Below the pieces are notes generated by a model, which was not told where the DNA came from, searched no databases, and saw nothing but the letters and a program-made list of their open reading frames with translations. Shown here piece by piece: positions 57,391 to 63,831 of a DNA stretch of 64,000 nucleotides. The stretch's first letter is position 1, and every line of letters begins with the position of its first letter. This DNA comes from Paucibacter sp. KBW04 (GTDB taxonomy: Bacteria; Pseudomonadota; Gammaproteobacteria; Burkholderiales; Burkholderiaceae_C). The position numbers and the translations under genes are program-made. The stretch covers positions 39,545 through 103,544 of the forward strand of contig NZ_QAJN01000019.1 in NCBI RefSeq assembly GCF_003852425.1, written 5' to 3'.

Positions 57391-57483
57391 GCTTGGGGGG
57401 CAGACCGCCCGGAGCGAGCGCAGCGAGCGGAATCGCTCTGACGCTGCACAGGCAAGTCGGAAGGCTTGGCTCGGCTGCCGAAG

Positions 57484-57510
57484 GCCTTGCCACGATACTG
57501 GTGGCAAGGC
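57484..57510 (+). terminator. Strong hairpin after gcdH
   Basis: A perfect 10-base stem, GCCTTGCCAC (57484-57493) and GTGGCAAGGC (57501-57510), with a 7-base loop lies 94 bases after gcdH. There is no T-run behind it, so it is either a weak or Rho-assisted terminator or an mRNA-stabilising hairpin at the end of the operon. Confidence 0.45.
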
Positions 57511-57554
57511 TGACCCCAACTGAGTGAGCGGGACTCAATGCCGCTCATGCGTTC

Positions 57555-57860
57555 TCAAGTGTGAAGGGGTTGGACAACGAGCCGAACGCCAAGGGCCGCA
57601 CAGACCTTGCTGATGGTGTCAAACCTGGGTTGCGAATCTGCACGCAGTGCTTTGTAGAGCGCCTCGCGAGCGATGCCTGAGGCTTTCGCAATCTCGGTCA
57701 TGCCCCGTGCCCGCGCAATGTCCCCCAAGGCCGCCGCCAGCAAGGCAGGATCACCAGCTTCCATCACGTCGGTCAGGTAGGCTGCAACAGCTTCCTCCGA
57801 GTCGAGGTAAGGAGTTGCATCAAACTCCGGTAGTTCGCTCACTTTTGTACGCTTGCTCAT
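57555..57860 (-). CDS. HigA-like antitoxin (Xre-type addiction module antidote)
   Basis: This is a 101-residue protein. The C-terminal half holds a helix-turn-helix: 'DIARARGMTEIAKASGIAREALYKALRADSQPRFDTISKVCAALGVRL'-type text from about 47 to 95. The N-terminal region ('FDATPYLDSEEAVAAYLTDVMEAGDPALLAAAL') is typical of the putative addiction module antidote family (COG3636). It follows the toxin gene by 10 bases on the minus strand, the HigBA order with toxin first. It should bind the toxin and repress the common promoter at the palindrome 58173-58188. Confidence 0.9.
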   Translation of the reverse strand: MSKRTKVSELPEFDATPYLDSEEAVAAYLTDVMEAGDPALLAAALGDIARARGMTEIAKASGIAREALYKALRADSQPRFDTISKVCAALGVRLVVQPLHT

Positions 57861-57870
57861 CTTGTGCTCC

Positions 57871-58164
57871 TTAGTCCAAGGTCTTCGCCAGGGTTTTGGC
57901 TTTGCGAATGTCTGCCGCTTGGCTCTTCTTGGAGCCGCCTGCGAGCAATACGATCAGCTCATTGCCACGCTGCACAAAGTACACGCGCCAGCCCGCACCG
58001 AAGTGAATACGAAGCTCCGACACGCCCTCGCCCACCGGGGCGACATCACCAGGCAGCCCCAGGGACAAGCGCAGCACTCGCGCAGCAACAACAGCCTTGA
58101 CTTTGGCGTCAGGGACGCCATTCAGCCAATGGCTGAACTCGGGCAAGGCCTTCACGCGGATCAT
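57871..58164 (-). CDS. RelE/HigB-like toxin (addiction module killer protein)
   Basis: This 97-residue protein belongs to the RelE/ParE-superfamily killer group (COG3657): 'FSHWLNGVPDAKVKAVVAARVLRLSLGLPGDVAPVGEGVSELRIHFGAGWRVYFVQRGNELIVLLAGGSKKSQAADIRKAKTLA'-type organisation, with 'ELRIHFGAGWRVYF' and 'LLAGGSKKSQ' as key motifs. Related toxins cleave mRNA on the ribosome. It is first in the operon with the antitoxin behind it. The ATG at 58164 lies only about five bases after a good -10 box, so its mRNA may have almost no leader. Confidence 0.9.
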   Translation of the reverse strand: MIRVKALPEFSHWLNGVPDAKVKAVVAARVLRLSLGLPGDVAPVGEGVSELRIHFGAGWRVYFVQRGNELIVLLAGGSKKSQAADIRKAKTLAKTLD

Positions 58165-58169
58165 GGTAT

Positions 58170-58198
58170 ATTGTAATCGATCGATTACGAATCATCAA
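58170..58198 (-). promoter_or_regulatory. Promoter with palindromic operator of the HigBA-like module
   Basis: On the minus strand TTGATG (58198-58193) and TACAAT (58175-58170) are separated by exactly 17 bases. A perfect 16-base palindrome, GTAATCGATCGATTAC (58173-58188), fills most of the spacer and touches the -10 box. This is the expected site for autorepression by the antitoxin or toxin-antitoxin complex. Confidence 0.7.
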
Positions 58199-58309
58199 CA
58201 AGCTATTGTTGCCTGGCGGCGCCTTGGCACGGGTGGCGGTTTGTGGGTTTCTAAGACTTTGCTGATTAGTTTCGAGGCCCGAGCCCCTGCCTTGAATGTC
58301 TTGCCCTGC

Positions 58310-59341
58310 TTAGCCATTGCCGCCTAGAAGCCTATCAATCGGGCTCGTCACGGCGCCGCCGCCCATCTTGAGCACATGGGTGTAGATCATGGTCGTGGAC
58401 ACATCTGAATGGCCCAGCAGTTCTTGCACGGTGCGGATGTCAGTGCCCGCCTGCAGCAGATGGGTGGCAAAAGAGTGGCGCAGGGTGTGAACAGACACCG
58501 GTTTGGCAATGCCTGCCAGCGGCACTGCCTTCTTCAGTGCGCGTTGCACACGGTCTTCGTAGAGGTGGTGGCGCCTCTCCACACCGCTTCGCGGATCGAT
58601 AGACAAGGTGGGTGACGGAAACATCCAGAACCAAGCCCACGAATAGCCCACCTTGGGATACTTTTGCTCCAGCGCATGAGGCGTCTCCACGCCCCCGCGC
58701 TGAGCCTGTCGATCAGCTTCCCAGAGCGCGCGAGCCGCCAGCAATTGCAAACGCAAGGCCGGCACGAGCGAACGCGGCAACATCACCACCCGGTCTTTGC
58801 CGCCTTTGGCATCGCGCACGATGATCACCTGCCGCTCAAAATCTACGTCCTTGATACGAAGGCGCATCCCCTCCATCAGGCGCATGCCCGTGCCATAAAG
58901 CAGGCGGGCGATCAGTGCGGTTTCACCTTGCATCTGTGCCAGCAAGCCCGCCACTTCGTCGTTGGTCAACACACTGGGAATGCGCCGCTTCTGGGTGGGG
59001 CGATTGATGTTGCTGAGCCAAGGTAGCTCGATAGCGAGCACTTCCCGGTAAAGAAACAGAATCGCGCTCAACGCTTGGTTGTGCGTGGATGCAGACACCC
59101 TGCGCTCTGTGGCCAGATGGGCCAAAAACGCTTCGACCTCGCTGGCACCCATGTCGCGGGGATGCCGCATGACCCCGCCACGGCCCGACCAGCGAATGAA
59201 GAAGCGCACCCAGTAGAGGTACACCTGCTCGGTGCTGAGGCTATAGTGCATGTACCGTATCCGCTCGCGCAACTGGTCCAAAATCCGGCTGGACTGCAGC
59301 ACAGGGGTGCTGGGTTTCGCGGAATTTTTAATACTGTACAT
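58310..59341 (-). CDS. intI: Integron integrase
   Basis: This is a 343-residue tyrosine recombinase of the IntI family. '[22 protein letters not shown]' near 20-41 matches the start of class 1 IntI. Catalytic residues are Arg154 ('GTGMRLMEG'), His285 and Arg288 ('VHTLRHSF'), His311 ('LLGHSDV') and Tyr320 ('MIYTHV'). The extra patch that distinguishes IntI from other tyrosine recombinases is clear at about 222-245 ('[20 protein letters not shown]'). It catalyses cassette excision and insertion between attC and attI. It is full length and read away from the cassette array, the normal layout. Its start codon lies inside a LexA box, so expression should be SOS controlled. Confidence 0.97.
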   Translation of the reverse strand: MYSIKNSAKPSTPVLQSSRILDQLRERIRYMHYSLSTEQVYLYWVRFFIRWSGRGGVMRHPRDMGASEVEAFLAHLATERRVSASTHNQALSAILFLYREVLAIELPWLSNINRPTQKRRIPSVLTNDEVAGLLAQMQGETALIARLLYGTGMRLMEGMRLRIKDVDFERQVIIVRDAKGGKDRVVMLPRSLVPALRLQLLAARALWEADRQAQRGGVETPHALEQKYPKVGYSWAWFWMFPSPTLSIDPRSGVERRHHLYEDRVQRALKKAVPLAGIAKPVSVHTLRHSFATHLLQAGTDIRTVQELLGHSDVSTTMIYTHVLKMGGGAVTSPIDRLLGGNG

Positions 59342-59376
59342 GCATACAGTATATTGAGCAAAAAGCCAGCATTCAA
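59332..59376 (-). promoter_or_regulatory. intI promoter with LexA (SOS) box
   Basis: A perfect consensus LexA box TACTG-N10-CAGTA occupies 59332-59351. On the minus strand TTGAAT (59376-59371) and TATACT (59353-59348), spaced 17 bases, form the promoter. The LexA box overlaps both the -10 element and the intI ATG (59341-59339). Bound LexA would block transcription until DNA damage. The start codon is only about seven bases from the -10 box, so the transcript would be nearly leaderless. Confidence 0.85.
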
Positions 59377-59396
59377 GCCACTCTCAGGGGGGACAG

Positions 59397-59461
59397 ATGA
59401 TCAATGTATGGAGCAGCGCCCAACTTCTAGAGCAGACTTTGCTCTGGACATTACGTTGGGC
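59397..59461 (+). other. Candidate attI integron recombination site
   Basis: The region just upstream of intI contains GTATGGAGCAGC (59406-59417), very like the GTTATGGAGCAGC repeat of attI1. It ends in the core site GTTGGGC (59455-59461), where cassettes insert after the first G. A GCCCAAC (59418-59424) complementary to that core is also present. The first cassette begins at 59456. The outer left boundary is approximate. Confidence 0.65.
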
Positions 59462-59469
59462 GGCACTAG

Positions 59470-59763
59470 ATGCAGGTTGATCGACCTTCTTGGGAAATTC
59501 GAGGAATCCGATGCCAGTGTTGCGCCAGGCAGGGTGCACTTTGCTTTTTGGCGTGTCCCAATTGCGAGGCTGTGGTGCTTGTATGCGATGAAGTGGGTAC
59601 CGCATATCTAGACCCGACCGACCTAGAAGCTGCGGTTTACGGCGCGCTCGATGATCCGAATTGCAGGTGCCCAAGGTGTTTGGCGAAGCGTATTTCTGAA
59701 TTTGAAAGCGCCTCATCGGAGCAAATTCAGTTGGCAGGATTTCCGGATGGCACGTATGAGTGA
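59470..59763 (+). CDS. Cassette 1: hypothetical protein with paired cysteines
   Basis: This 97-residue protein is encoded in the first gene cassette (59456-59835). Two cysteine clusters, 'CQCCARQGALCFLACPNC' at about 15-32 and 'CRCPRCL' at about 64-70, could form a zinc ribbon or zinc-knuckle pair. The stretch between them ('VVLVCDEVGTAYLDPTDLEAAVYG') is acidic. No family is recognised. It begins 9 bases after the insertion core, which is usual for cassette genes that depend on a promoter at the attI side. It is the cassette most likely to be expressed. Confidence 0.65.
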   Translation: MQVDRPSWEIRGIRCQCCARQGALCFLACPNCEAVVLVCDEVGTAYLDPTDLEAAVYGALDDPNCRCPRCLAKRISEFESASSEQIQLAGFPDGTYE

Positions 59764-59772
59764 GAGCGTGCT

Positions 59773-59841
59773 GCCCAACCCGTCATTGCAGCCGACCTGC
59801 GCCAGCTTCGCTGGCTGGTCGGCTGAATTCCAACGTTGTGC
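59773..59841 (+). other. attC site of cassette 1 (69 bases)
   Basis: R'' GCCCAAC (59773-59779) complements the first bases of its own cassette (TTGGGC at 59456). The R' core of the next junction is GTTGTGC (59835-59841). The intervening bases form an imperfect hairpin (AGCCGACCTGCGCCAGC with GCTGGCTGGTCGGCT). The body resembles attC 7. Confidence 0.85.
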
Positions 59842-59844
59842 AGC

Positions 59845-60099
59845 ATGAAACTTCGGCCTGCCGTCCGCCGCAATTGGATAGTCGCTCTGGCATTTTGCGG
59901 TTTCATCTTGGCCTCTCTTGCAGGTGCCATGCTCGTCGGATTGGTTCCGTCGTTCGAGCAGAAGTGCGCCCAGCAATGCAAGCCCGCGGGGTTAGACGGG
60001 CGCATGGTGCCAAGCTATCCACAGGAGATGACGGGTGGCCGTGGCGGCCCAAAGGAGTGCAAGTGCTTCAGTCCCGGTACTTCCTCGGCTCCAGCATGA
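59845..60099 (+). CDS. Cassette 2: small membrane-anchored hypothetical protein
   Basis: This is an 84-residue protein in cassette 2 (59836-60160). A basic N terminus is followed by one hydrophobic helix at about 12-34 ('WIVALAFCGFILASLAGAMLVGLV'), and then a short domain with four cysteines ('KCAQQCKP', 'KECKCFSP'). This suggests a membrane-anchored periplasmic domain with disulfides or a metal site. A TTG three codons upstream is an alternative start, but it lies within the attC core. No family is recognised. Confidence 0.65.
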   Translation: MKLRPAVRRNWIVALAFCGFILASLAGAMLVGLVPSFEQKCAQQCKPAGLDGRMVPSYPQEMTGGRGGPKECKCFSPGTSSAPA

Positions 60100-60109
60100 C
60101 GCTCACGCG

Positions 60110-60166
60110 GCACAACCTTTTGCTGCAGCGGACGGCTACGCCGCCCGCTGAGCGCGAACGTTAAAC
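60110..60166 (+). other. attC site of cassette 2 (57 bases)
   Basis: R'' GCACAAC (60110-60116) is complementary to the start of cassette 2 (TTGTGC at 59836). R' is GTTAAAC (60160-60166). The core arms GCAGCGGACGGC and GCCGCCCGCTG can pair. The body is nearly the same as in attC 3 and attC 6. Confidence 0.88.
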
Positions 60167-60171
60167 AGCAA

Positions 60172-60648
60172 ATGCGACCGCACTTCTTTGACCCCGTCGC
60201 GTCGAATCCAAACCTGCCTGCGGCGCGGAAGCTAGCCCGAGACATCTACGGCTTGCACGAGGCAGGCGCGAACTACGCCGCCGAACTTCGGCAGTTGGGG
60301 CTGCTGGCGGGGCGAATCATCTCCTTGCAACAGGTCATGGGCGCATTCGGCTCTAACGACCCGGAGACCTTTGCGCAAAAGTCGCTGGTTGACTGGCATG
60401 CACTCCCGAGGGATGCAACCGAGGCCGAAATGCTGGAAATGCTTCGGTTGATATGTCAGGCCAAGGGCACCGAGTTCCAAGTCGAGTATTGGGTGGAATG
60501 CCTGCGCGTCAACACCGGTGACGAGCGCCTCAGCGACTTGATTTTTTGGCCAGATGAGTATTTTGGGAAGCCAACCATTAAGGACCTGTCAGCCGAGGAA
60601 ATCCTCGAAGTTGCTCTGGGCCGCTCGGGAGGCGAACTTGCTGTTTAA
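60172..60648 (+). CDS. Cassette 3: hypothetical protein
   Basis: This 158-residue soluble protein is encoded in cassette 3 (60161-60693). It is mostly helical by composition, with 'NPNLPAARKLARDIYGLHEAGANYAAELRQLGLL' near the N terminus and an acidic C-terminal part ('LIFWPDEYFGKPTIKDLSAEEILEVAL'). There is no signal peptide or membrane helix. Its TAA stop is built into the R'' box of its attC site. I do not recognise the family. Confidence 0.65.
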   Translation: MRPHFFDPVASNPNLPAARKLARDIYGLHEAGANYAAELRQLGLLAGRIISLQQVMGAFGSNDPETFAQKSLVDWHALPRDATEAEMLEMLRLICQAKGTEFQVEYWVECLRVNTGDERLSDLIFWPDEYFGKPTIKDLSAEEILEVALGRSGGELAV

Positions 60649-60699
60649 CCCTTCGCAGCAGCGGACGGCTTCGCCGCCCGCTGAGCTCACACGTTAAAG
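60643..60699 (+). other. attC site of cassette 3 (57 bases)
   Basis: R'' GTTTAAC (60643-60649) complements the cassette start TTAAAC (60161). R' is GTTAAAG (60693-60699). The arms GCAGCGGACGGCTTCG and CGCCGCCCGCTG pair. The stop codon of the cassette gene lies inside R''. Confidence 0.88.
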
Positions 60700-60707
60700 G
60701 GCACGAC

Positions 60708-61070
60708 TTGGCTTCAGCGTCTCATATTGAGCTGCCGTCCTTCGATACCGGCGAGTACGAGGCCAGCGAGCTTCATATGTCCGAAGGGAAGGCCGTACTG
60801 AGGGTGCATATCGCCGGGCGCGAGCCCGTTCAAATCGCCTTCGCCTGTGTTCGTTGGCATCGCTTCACGTCGCTGTACGCGTGCCCGGCTGAATGGATCT
60901 CCGGGTACTACTTCAAGGTTGGAGTGGTTGGCAACAGCCGGGAATTGGCAGAGCACCTGGAGGCGGACCAAGCATCTGTGAAGCCCTACAAGCAGCTTCA
61001 CCATTTCCGGATATTTCTCGACAAAACAGGGTGTCATGAGTTCTTGGCGGAGAGCGCTGATGCCCTTTAA
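60708..61070 (+). CDS. Cassette 4: hypothetical protein, first of two identical copies
   Basis: This 120-residue soluble protein is encoded in cassette 4 (60694-61115). A TTG at 60708, with AAAGGG six bases upstream, is taken as the start; the first ATG is internal (Met24 in 'ELHMSEGKAVL'), so the N terminus is uncertain. Features include 'LRVHIAGREPVQIAFACVRWHRFTSLYACPAEW' and the C-terminal 'FRIFLDKTGCHEFLAESADAL'. No family recognised. The following cassette encodes the same protein. The TAA overlaps R''. Confidence 0.65.
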   Translation: MASASHIELPSFDTGEYEASELHMSEGKAVLRVHIAGREPVQIAFACVRWHRFTSLYACPAEWISGYYFKVGVVGNSRELAEHLEADQASVKPYKQLHHFRIFLDKTGCHEFLAESADAL

Positions 61071-61121
61071 CCTGTCATTGGAGCGGACCGCCTTTGGCGT
61101 CCGCTCACTTTCACGTTAAAG
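61065..61121 (+). other. attC site of cassette 4 (57 bases)
   Basis: R'' CTTTAAC (61065-61071) complements TTAAAG at the cassette start. R' is GTTAAAG (61115-61121). The arms GGAGCGGACCGCC and GGCGTCCGCTC pair around a TTT loop. Confidence 0.88.
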
Positions 61122-61129
61122 GGCACGAC

Positions 61130-61492
61130 TTGGCTTCAGCGTCTCATATTGAGCTGCCGTCCTTCGATACCGGCGAGTACGAGGCCAGCGAGCTTCATAT
61201 GTCCGAAGGGAAGGCCGTACTGAGGGTGCATATCGCCGGGCGCGAGCCCGTTCAAATCGCCTTCGCCTGTGTTCGTTGGCATCGCTTCACGTCGCTGTAC
61301 GCGTGCCCGGCTGAATGGATCTCCGGGTACTACTTCAAGGTTGGAGTGGTTGGCAACAGCCGGGAATTGGCAGAGCACCTGGAGGCGGACCAAGCATCTG
61401 TGAAGCCCTACAAGCAGCTTCACCATTTCCGGATATTTCTCGACAAAACAGGGTGTCATGAGTTCTTGGCGGAGAGCGCTGATGCCCTTTAA
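61130..61492 (+). CDS. Cassette 5: hypothetical protein, second identical copy
   Basis: This 120-residue protein is identical to that of cassette 4, offset by exactly 422 bases. Reading could be extended 12 codons upstream to 61094, but that part is the attC site of cassette 4, so the TTG at 61130 is used in both copies. The TAA stop lies in the R'' box. Function unknown. Two intact copies would double the dose if both are transcribed. Confidence 0.65.
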   Translation: MASASHIELPSFDTGEYEASELHMSEGKAVLRVHIAGREPVQIAFACVRWHRFTSLYACPAEWISGYYFKVGVVGNSRELAEHLEADQASVKPYKQLHHFRIFLDKTGCHEFLAESADAL

Positions 61493-61543
61493 CCTGTCAT
61501 TGGAGCGGACCGCCTTTGGCGTCCGCTCACTTTCACGTTAAGC
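61487..61543 (+). other. attC site of cassette 5 (57 bases)
   Basis: R'' CTTTAAC (61487-61493) and R' GTTAAGC (61537-61543) bound a copy of the attC 4 body. Only the last R' bases differ, because they belong to the next cassette. Confidence 0.88.
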
Positions 61544-61549
61544 CGCACT

Positions 61550-62053
61550 ATGAAGCGTTTGGCAATTGCCACGACAGGAATCCTCCTCGCCGCTACCGCA
61601 TTTGCTGCGGGGCATATTGCTGCGGTGACTTCTCGGGGGCTTGGGCCAGTTCAATTCGGTATGACAGTGGCGCAGTTCAGTCATTCGGTTGGGGAGGCAC
61701 TGTCCGAGCCTCAGAATCCAGAAGACAGCGGCTGCTTTTATCTGGAGTCCAAGCGGTTCAACGGTGTCTCCTTCATGTTTGAGGACGGAAAGCTTCGTCG
61801 AATCGACGTGCGCACCGACAAGATCTCTACGCAAGACGGTATCCGCATTGGTACGACAGTAGCCGCCGTTAAGCGACGCTACGGTAGGAGACTTAGCGAT
61901 GAACCGCATCACTATTCGGGCCCAGAAGATCGATATCTAACGGTTGCCCTCGCGGGTGATATCGCAGTGCGTTTTGAGACCAGAGACGCCAAAGTCGACA
62001 ACTTCTACATCGGTAACAAAGCCCAAGTGCAGTACGTGGAGGGCTGCCTGTGA
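61550..62053 (+). CDS. Cassette 6: secreted hypothetical protein
   Basis: This 167-residue protein is encoded in cassette 6 (61538-62108). A signal peptide is clear ('MKRLAIATTGILLAATAFAAG', cleavage near residue 20), so it is probably periplasmic. The mature part has 'LGPVQFGMTVAQFSHSVGE', 'GCFYLESKRFNGVSFMFEDGKLRRIDV', 'IRIGTTVAAVKRRYGRRL' and a final Cys in 'YVEGCL'. This repeated 'G.(T/V).....G' pattern with two far-spaced cysteines suggests a small beta-rich domain with a disulfide. Family not recognised; similar small periplasmic proteins are common in cassettes. Confidence 0.7.
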   Translation: MKRLAIATTGILLAATAFAAGHIAAVTSRGLGPVQFGMTVAQFSHSVGEALSEPQNPEDSGCFYLESKRFNGVSFMFEDGKLRRIDVRTDKISTQDGIRIGTTVAAVKRRYGRRLSDEPHHYSGPEDRYLTVALAGDIAVRFETRDAKVDNFYIGNKAQVQYVEGCL

Positions 62054-62057
62054 TGCG

Positions 62058-62114
62058 GCTTAACCCTTCGCTGCAGCGGACGGCTTCGCCGCCCGCTGAG
62101 CTCAAACGTTAAGC
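62058..62114 (+). other. attC site of cassette 6 (57 bases)
   Basis: R'' GCTTAAC (62058-62064) complements TTAAGC at 61538. R' is GTTAAGC (62108-62114). The arms GCAGCGGACGGC and GCCGCCCGCTG are shared with attC 2 and attC 3. Confidence 0.88.
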
Positions 62115-62124
62115 CGCAAGCGCA

Positions 62125-62454
62125 ATGCCGTTCCTTCGCATAGTTCTGGACGCAAACTCGGACGAAGTTGGCCGTGCTGACAAGCGGCGAGGTCTGGTTG
62201 ACACAGCGAACCCGAGCTACCGCGGGAAGCATCCTCTCATTCGATGCTGGTTGATTGAGTTTGACGAAGATGGCGCGCCATGGAGGGAGATCGGACTGGA
62301 TCAAAATGAGGCCATCATGGTTGCTGGCCCCAGCATCCATGACTATGGTTTTTGGCTCGATACAAACATGCGGTACGCGGATTTCAAGGGTGAGCCGGTA
62401 GCGGGCGAATATTTCGAGAAGCTATGGGCAGAATCTGGGGTGGTCGCACCATGA
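62125..62454 (+). CDS. Cassette 7: hypothetical protein
   Basis: This 109-residue acidic soluble protein is encoded in cassette 7 (62109-62521). Readable segments are 'HPLIRCWLIEFDEDGAPWREIGLDQNEAIMVAGPS' near 38-70 and 'DYGFWLDTNMRYADFKGEPVAGEYFEKLWA' near 73-103. No signal peptide or membrane helix. The layout resembles small immunity-like or DUF proteins often found in integron arrays, but I cannot name a family. Confidence 0.65.
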   Translation: MPFLRIVLDANSDEVGRADKRRGLVDTANPSYRGKHPLIRCWLIEFDEDGAPWREIGLDQNEAIMVAGPSIHDYGFWLDTNMRYADFKGEPVAGEYFEKLWAESGVVAP

Positions 62455-62458
62455 TGCG

Positions 62459-62527
62459 GCTTAACCCTTTGGTCAAGCGAACCTGCGCCAGCTACGCTGG
62501 CTGGTCCGCTTACCGCAAACGTTGGAC
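62459..62527 (+). other. attC site of cassette 7 (69 bases)
   Basis: R'' GCTTAAC (62459-62465) complements TTAAGC at 62109. R' is GTTGGAC (62521-62527). The body (AAGCGAACCTGCGCCAGC and GCTGGCTGGTCCGCTT) is of the same type as attC 1, not the 57-base type. Confidence 0.85.
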
Positions 62528-62582
62528 ATCAGGGGCGAAGCCGCTCGTTACTTGAGCGGACAATACCCGCCCAGGAGGCAGC

Positions 62583-62972
62583 ATGTCATTCATTTCAAAC
62601 GCTGGCGCGCCCGTCGGCCAACCATTCGCTCCCGTCCAGATTCGCACGTCGGGGCGCGATGTTGTGTCGGCTGGTACGGTCATCACGGTAGACAACCGCA
62701 ATCTGGAGTTTCAGATCGCCCATCTAAAGGTCGTCTTCTCCTTCGTCACTGATGCTGGCGCTACGCGGCTTGGCCCTGGGTCTGCGTCTGACTCCACGCT
62801 GAATCTCACGCTCTACAACTTCAACAACTCCATCGGTTCGGGAACAACCGCCCCTCTCGACATTGGGACTTTGGCTGGTCGAAAGCTGTCGCTCTCCTTC
62901 ATGGTTTATGCCATCAGTCCGGAGAGCAGCAAGACTGTTCACTACACCTTTACGCTTGGGGAGCCCGCGTGA
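62583..62972 (+). CDS. Cassette 8, gene A: hypothetical soluble protein
   Basis: This 129-residue protein is the first of two genes in cassette 8 (62522-63413). It is rich in Ser, Thr, Val and Gly with alternating hydrophobic residues ('AGTVITVDNRNLEFQIAHLKVVFSFV', 'STLNLTLYNFNNSIGSGTTAPLDIGTLAGRKLSLSFMVYAI'), which suggests a beta-sandwich. There is no signal peptide. An AGGAGG sequence sits about nine bases before the ATG (62572-62577), a strong ribosome-binding site. The stop overlaps gene B by GTGA (62969-62972), so both are made together. No family recognised. Confidence 0.7.
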   Translation: MSFISNAGAPVGQPFAPVQIRTSGRDVVSAGTVITVDNRNLEFQIAHLKVVFSFVTDAGATRLGPGSASDSTLNLTLYNFNNSIGSGTTAPLDIGTLAGRKLSLSFMVYAISPESSKTVHYTFTLGEPA

Positions 62973-63307
62973 GTGAGCAATCATCTTCCCTGACTACGGC
63001 CAATTTGGGTCAATTGCAAGGCGAACTTCGCGCGCCGCCGGTCCCCGAGACCTCGGGCTCAATCTCAGTGTCGATCCCTGGTACGGTGACTCAGCAGATT
63101 GGCTCTGGCGAGCATGCTCAGAATTCAATCGTCTATCGGACGATCCTTTGGTCGTTCATTGGCGGTGGGGCGCTATCTACTGCATCTATCGTGATCGCGC
63201 TTGCCAAGGGAAATGCGAGCGCGCTCACTGAAATCAAGGACGTTTGGTCGATCTTCGCGCCACTGATAACTCTCGCGCTTGGATACCTCTTCGGCAAGGG
63301 GCGGTGA
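62969..63307 (+). CDS. Cassette 8, gene B: small membrane protein
   Basis: This 112-residue protein starts at the GTG that overlaps the stop of gene A. A soluble polar N terminus of about 50 residues precedes two hydrophobic helices, about 57-80 ('TILWSFIGGGALSTASIVIALA') and 92-108 ('IFAPLITLALGYLFG'), with a basic end ('KGR'). The topology resembles holin-like or two-helix membrane effector proteins. Coupling to the beta-rich gene A suggests the two products act together, perhaps as effector and partner. This is inference only. Confidence 0.7.
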   Translation: MSEQSSSLTTANLGQLQGELRAPPVPETSGSISVSIPGTVTQQIGSGEHAQNSIVYRTILWSFIGGGALSTASIVIALAKGNASALTEIKDVWSIFAPLITLALGYLFGKGR

Positions 63308-63308
63308 T

Positions 63309-63419
63309 GCCCAACACTTCAATGGATCGGACAGGCAAAAGCTGGCCCCGCTGCGATCCCTTGTTATTGTTGCCTTCGCGGGGCCAGCTCTTGCCTGCCG
63401 CTCATCTTGGACGTTAGCC
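63309..63419 (+). other. attC site of cassette 8 (111 bases, long form)
   Basis: R'' GCCCAAC (63309-63315) and R' GTTAGCC (63413-63419) bound a 111-base site, about twice the usual length here. Long arms, AGCTGGCCCCGC and GCGGGGCCAGCT, pair around a loop. R'' has one mismatch to the cassette start (TTGGAC at 62522 would predict GTCCAAC). Confidence 0.75.
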
Positions 63420-63422
63420 GTC

Positions 63423-63830
63423 ATGGAAACACCGCTACCCGTACACCGCGTAGTAGAAGAGTGGCTTCTGTGGGCCGCTTGGCAATCTGACCCGAAAAAT
63501 CACGGGAAGCAGAATGCCGACTTGATCGGGTTCGATGAATTCGACTACGTTGTCCGAAAGCATCCCGAGCACGCCTGGCAGTGCATTCTTGCTACGGTCG
63601 CAGAGGCGAGGGCCAAGCCGTTTCTGGGTGTACTTGCTGCCGGGCCGGTAGAAGACCTCCTCGGGCTTTACGGTGCCGCGTTTATCGAGAGAGTTGAGCG
63701 GGAGGCCCGTCTGAATCCACAGTTCGCTTGGATGCTCGGCGGTGTCTGGCAGTGTCAAATTGCAGACGAAGTCTGGGCCCGGGTTCAAAAGGTCTGGAAT
63801 CGCCGCGGCTGGGATGGAATTCCAGAATGA
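63423..63830 (+). CDS. Cassette 9: DUF6869-like hypothetical protein
   Basis: This 135-residue protein is encoded in the last visible cassette (starting at 63414). ATG 63423 follows the insertion core by a few bases; in-frame codons further upstream belong to attC 8. It is Trp-rich: 'VVEEWLLWAAWQSDP' near 10-24, 'ILATVAEARAKPFLGVLAAGPVEDLLGLYGAAFIERVEREA' in the middle, and 'FAWMLGGVWQCQIADEVWARVQKVW' near the end. The layout (small 'AAGPxEDLL..G..FI.RVE' motif) resembles the DUF6869 family, often found in cassettes. Function unknown. Confidence 0.7.
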   Translation: METPLPVHRVVEEWLLWAAWQSDPKNHGKQNADLIGFDEFDYVVRKHPEHAWQCILATVAEARAKPFLGVLAAGPVEDLLGLYGAAFIERVEREARLNPQFAWMLGGVWQCQIADEVWARVQKVWNRRGWDGIPE

Positions 63831-63831
63831 C

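Larger units (their letters stand above)
60694..61537 (+). repeat. Tandem duplication of one gene cassette (2 x 422 bases)
   Basis: Cassette 4 (60694-61115) and cassette 5 (61116-61537) are each 422 bases long. They read the same from the insertion core through the gene to the attC site, as far as I can compare by eye. Such a perfect head-to-tail pair points to a very recent re-insertion or replication-slippage event in the array. Confidence 0.9.

Noticed and set aside
59242..59247. TATAGT within intI as the cassette promoter Pc
   Set aside because: A good -10 box reads toward the array, but no acceptable -35 box is found at 16-18 bases, so it is not listed.
61094..61129. Upstream extension of the cassette 5 protein
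   Set aside because: These codons are part of the attC site of cassette 4, and the identical cassette 4 gene has a different upstream sequence, so the shared TTG start was used.
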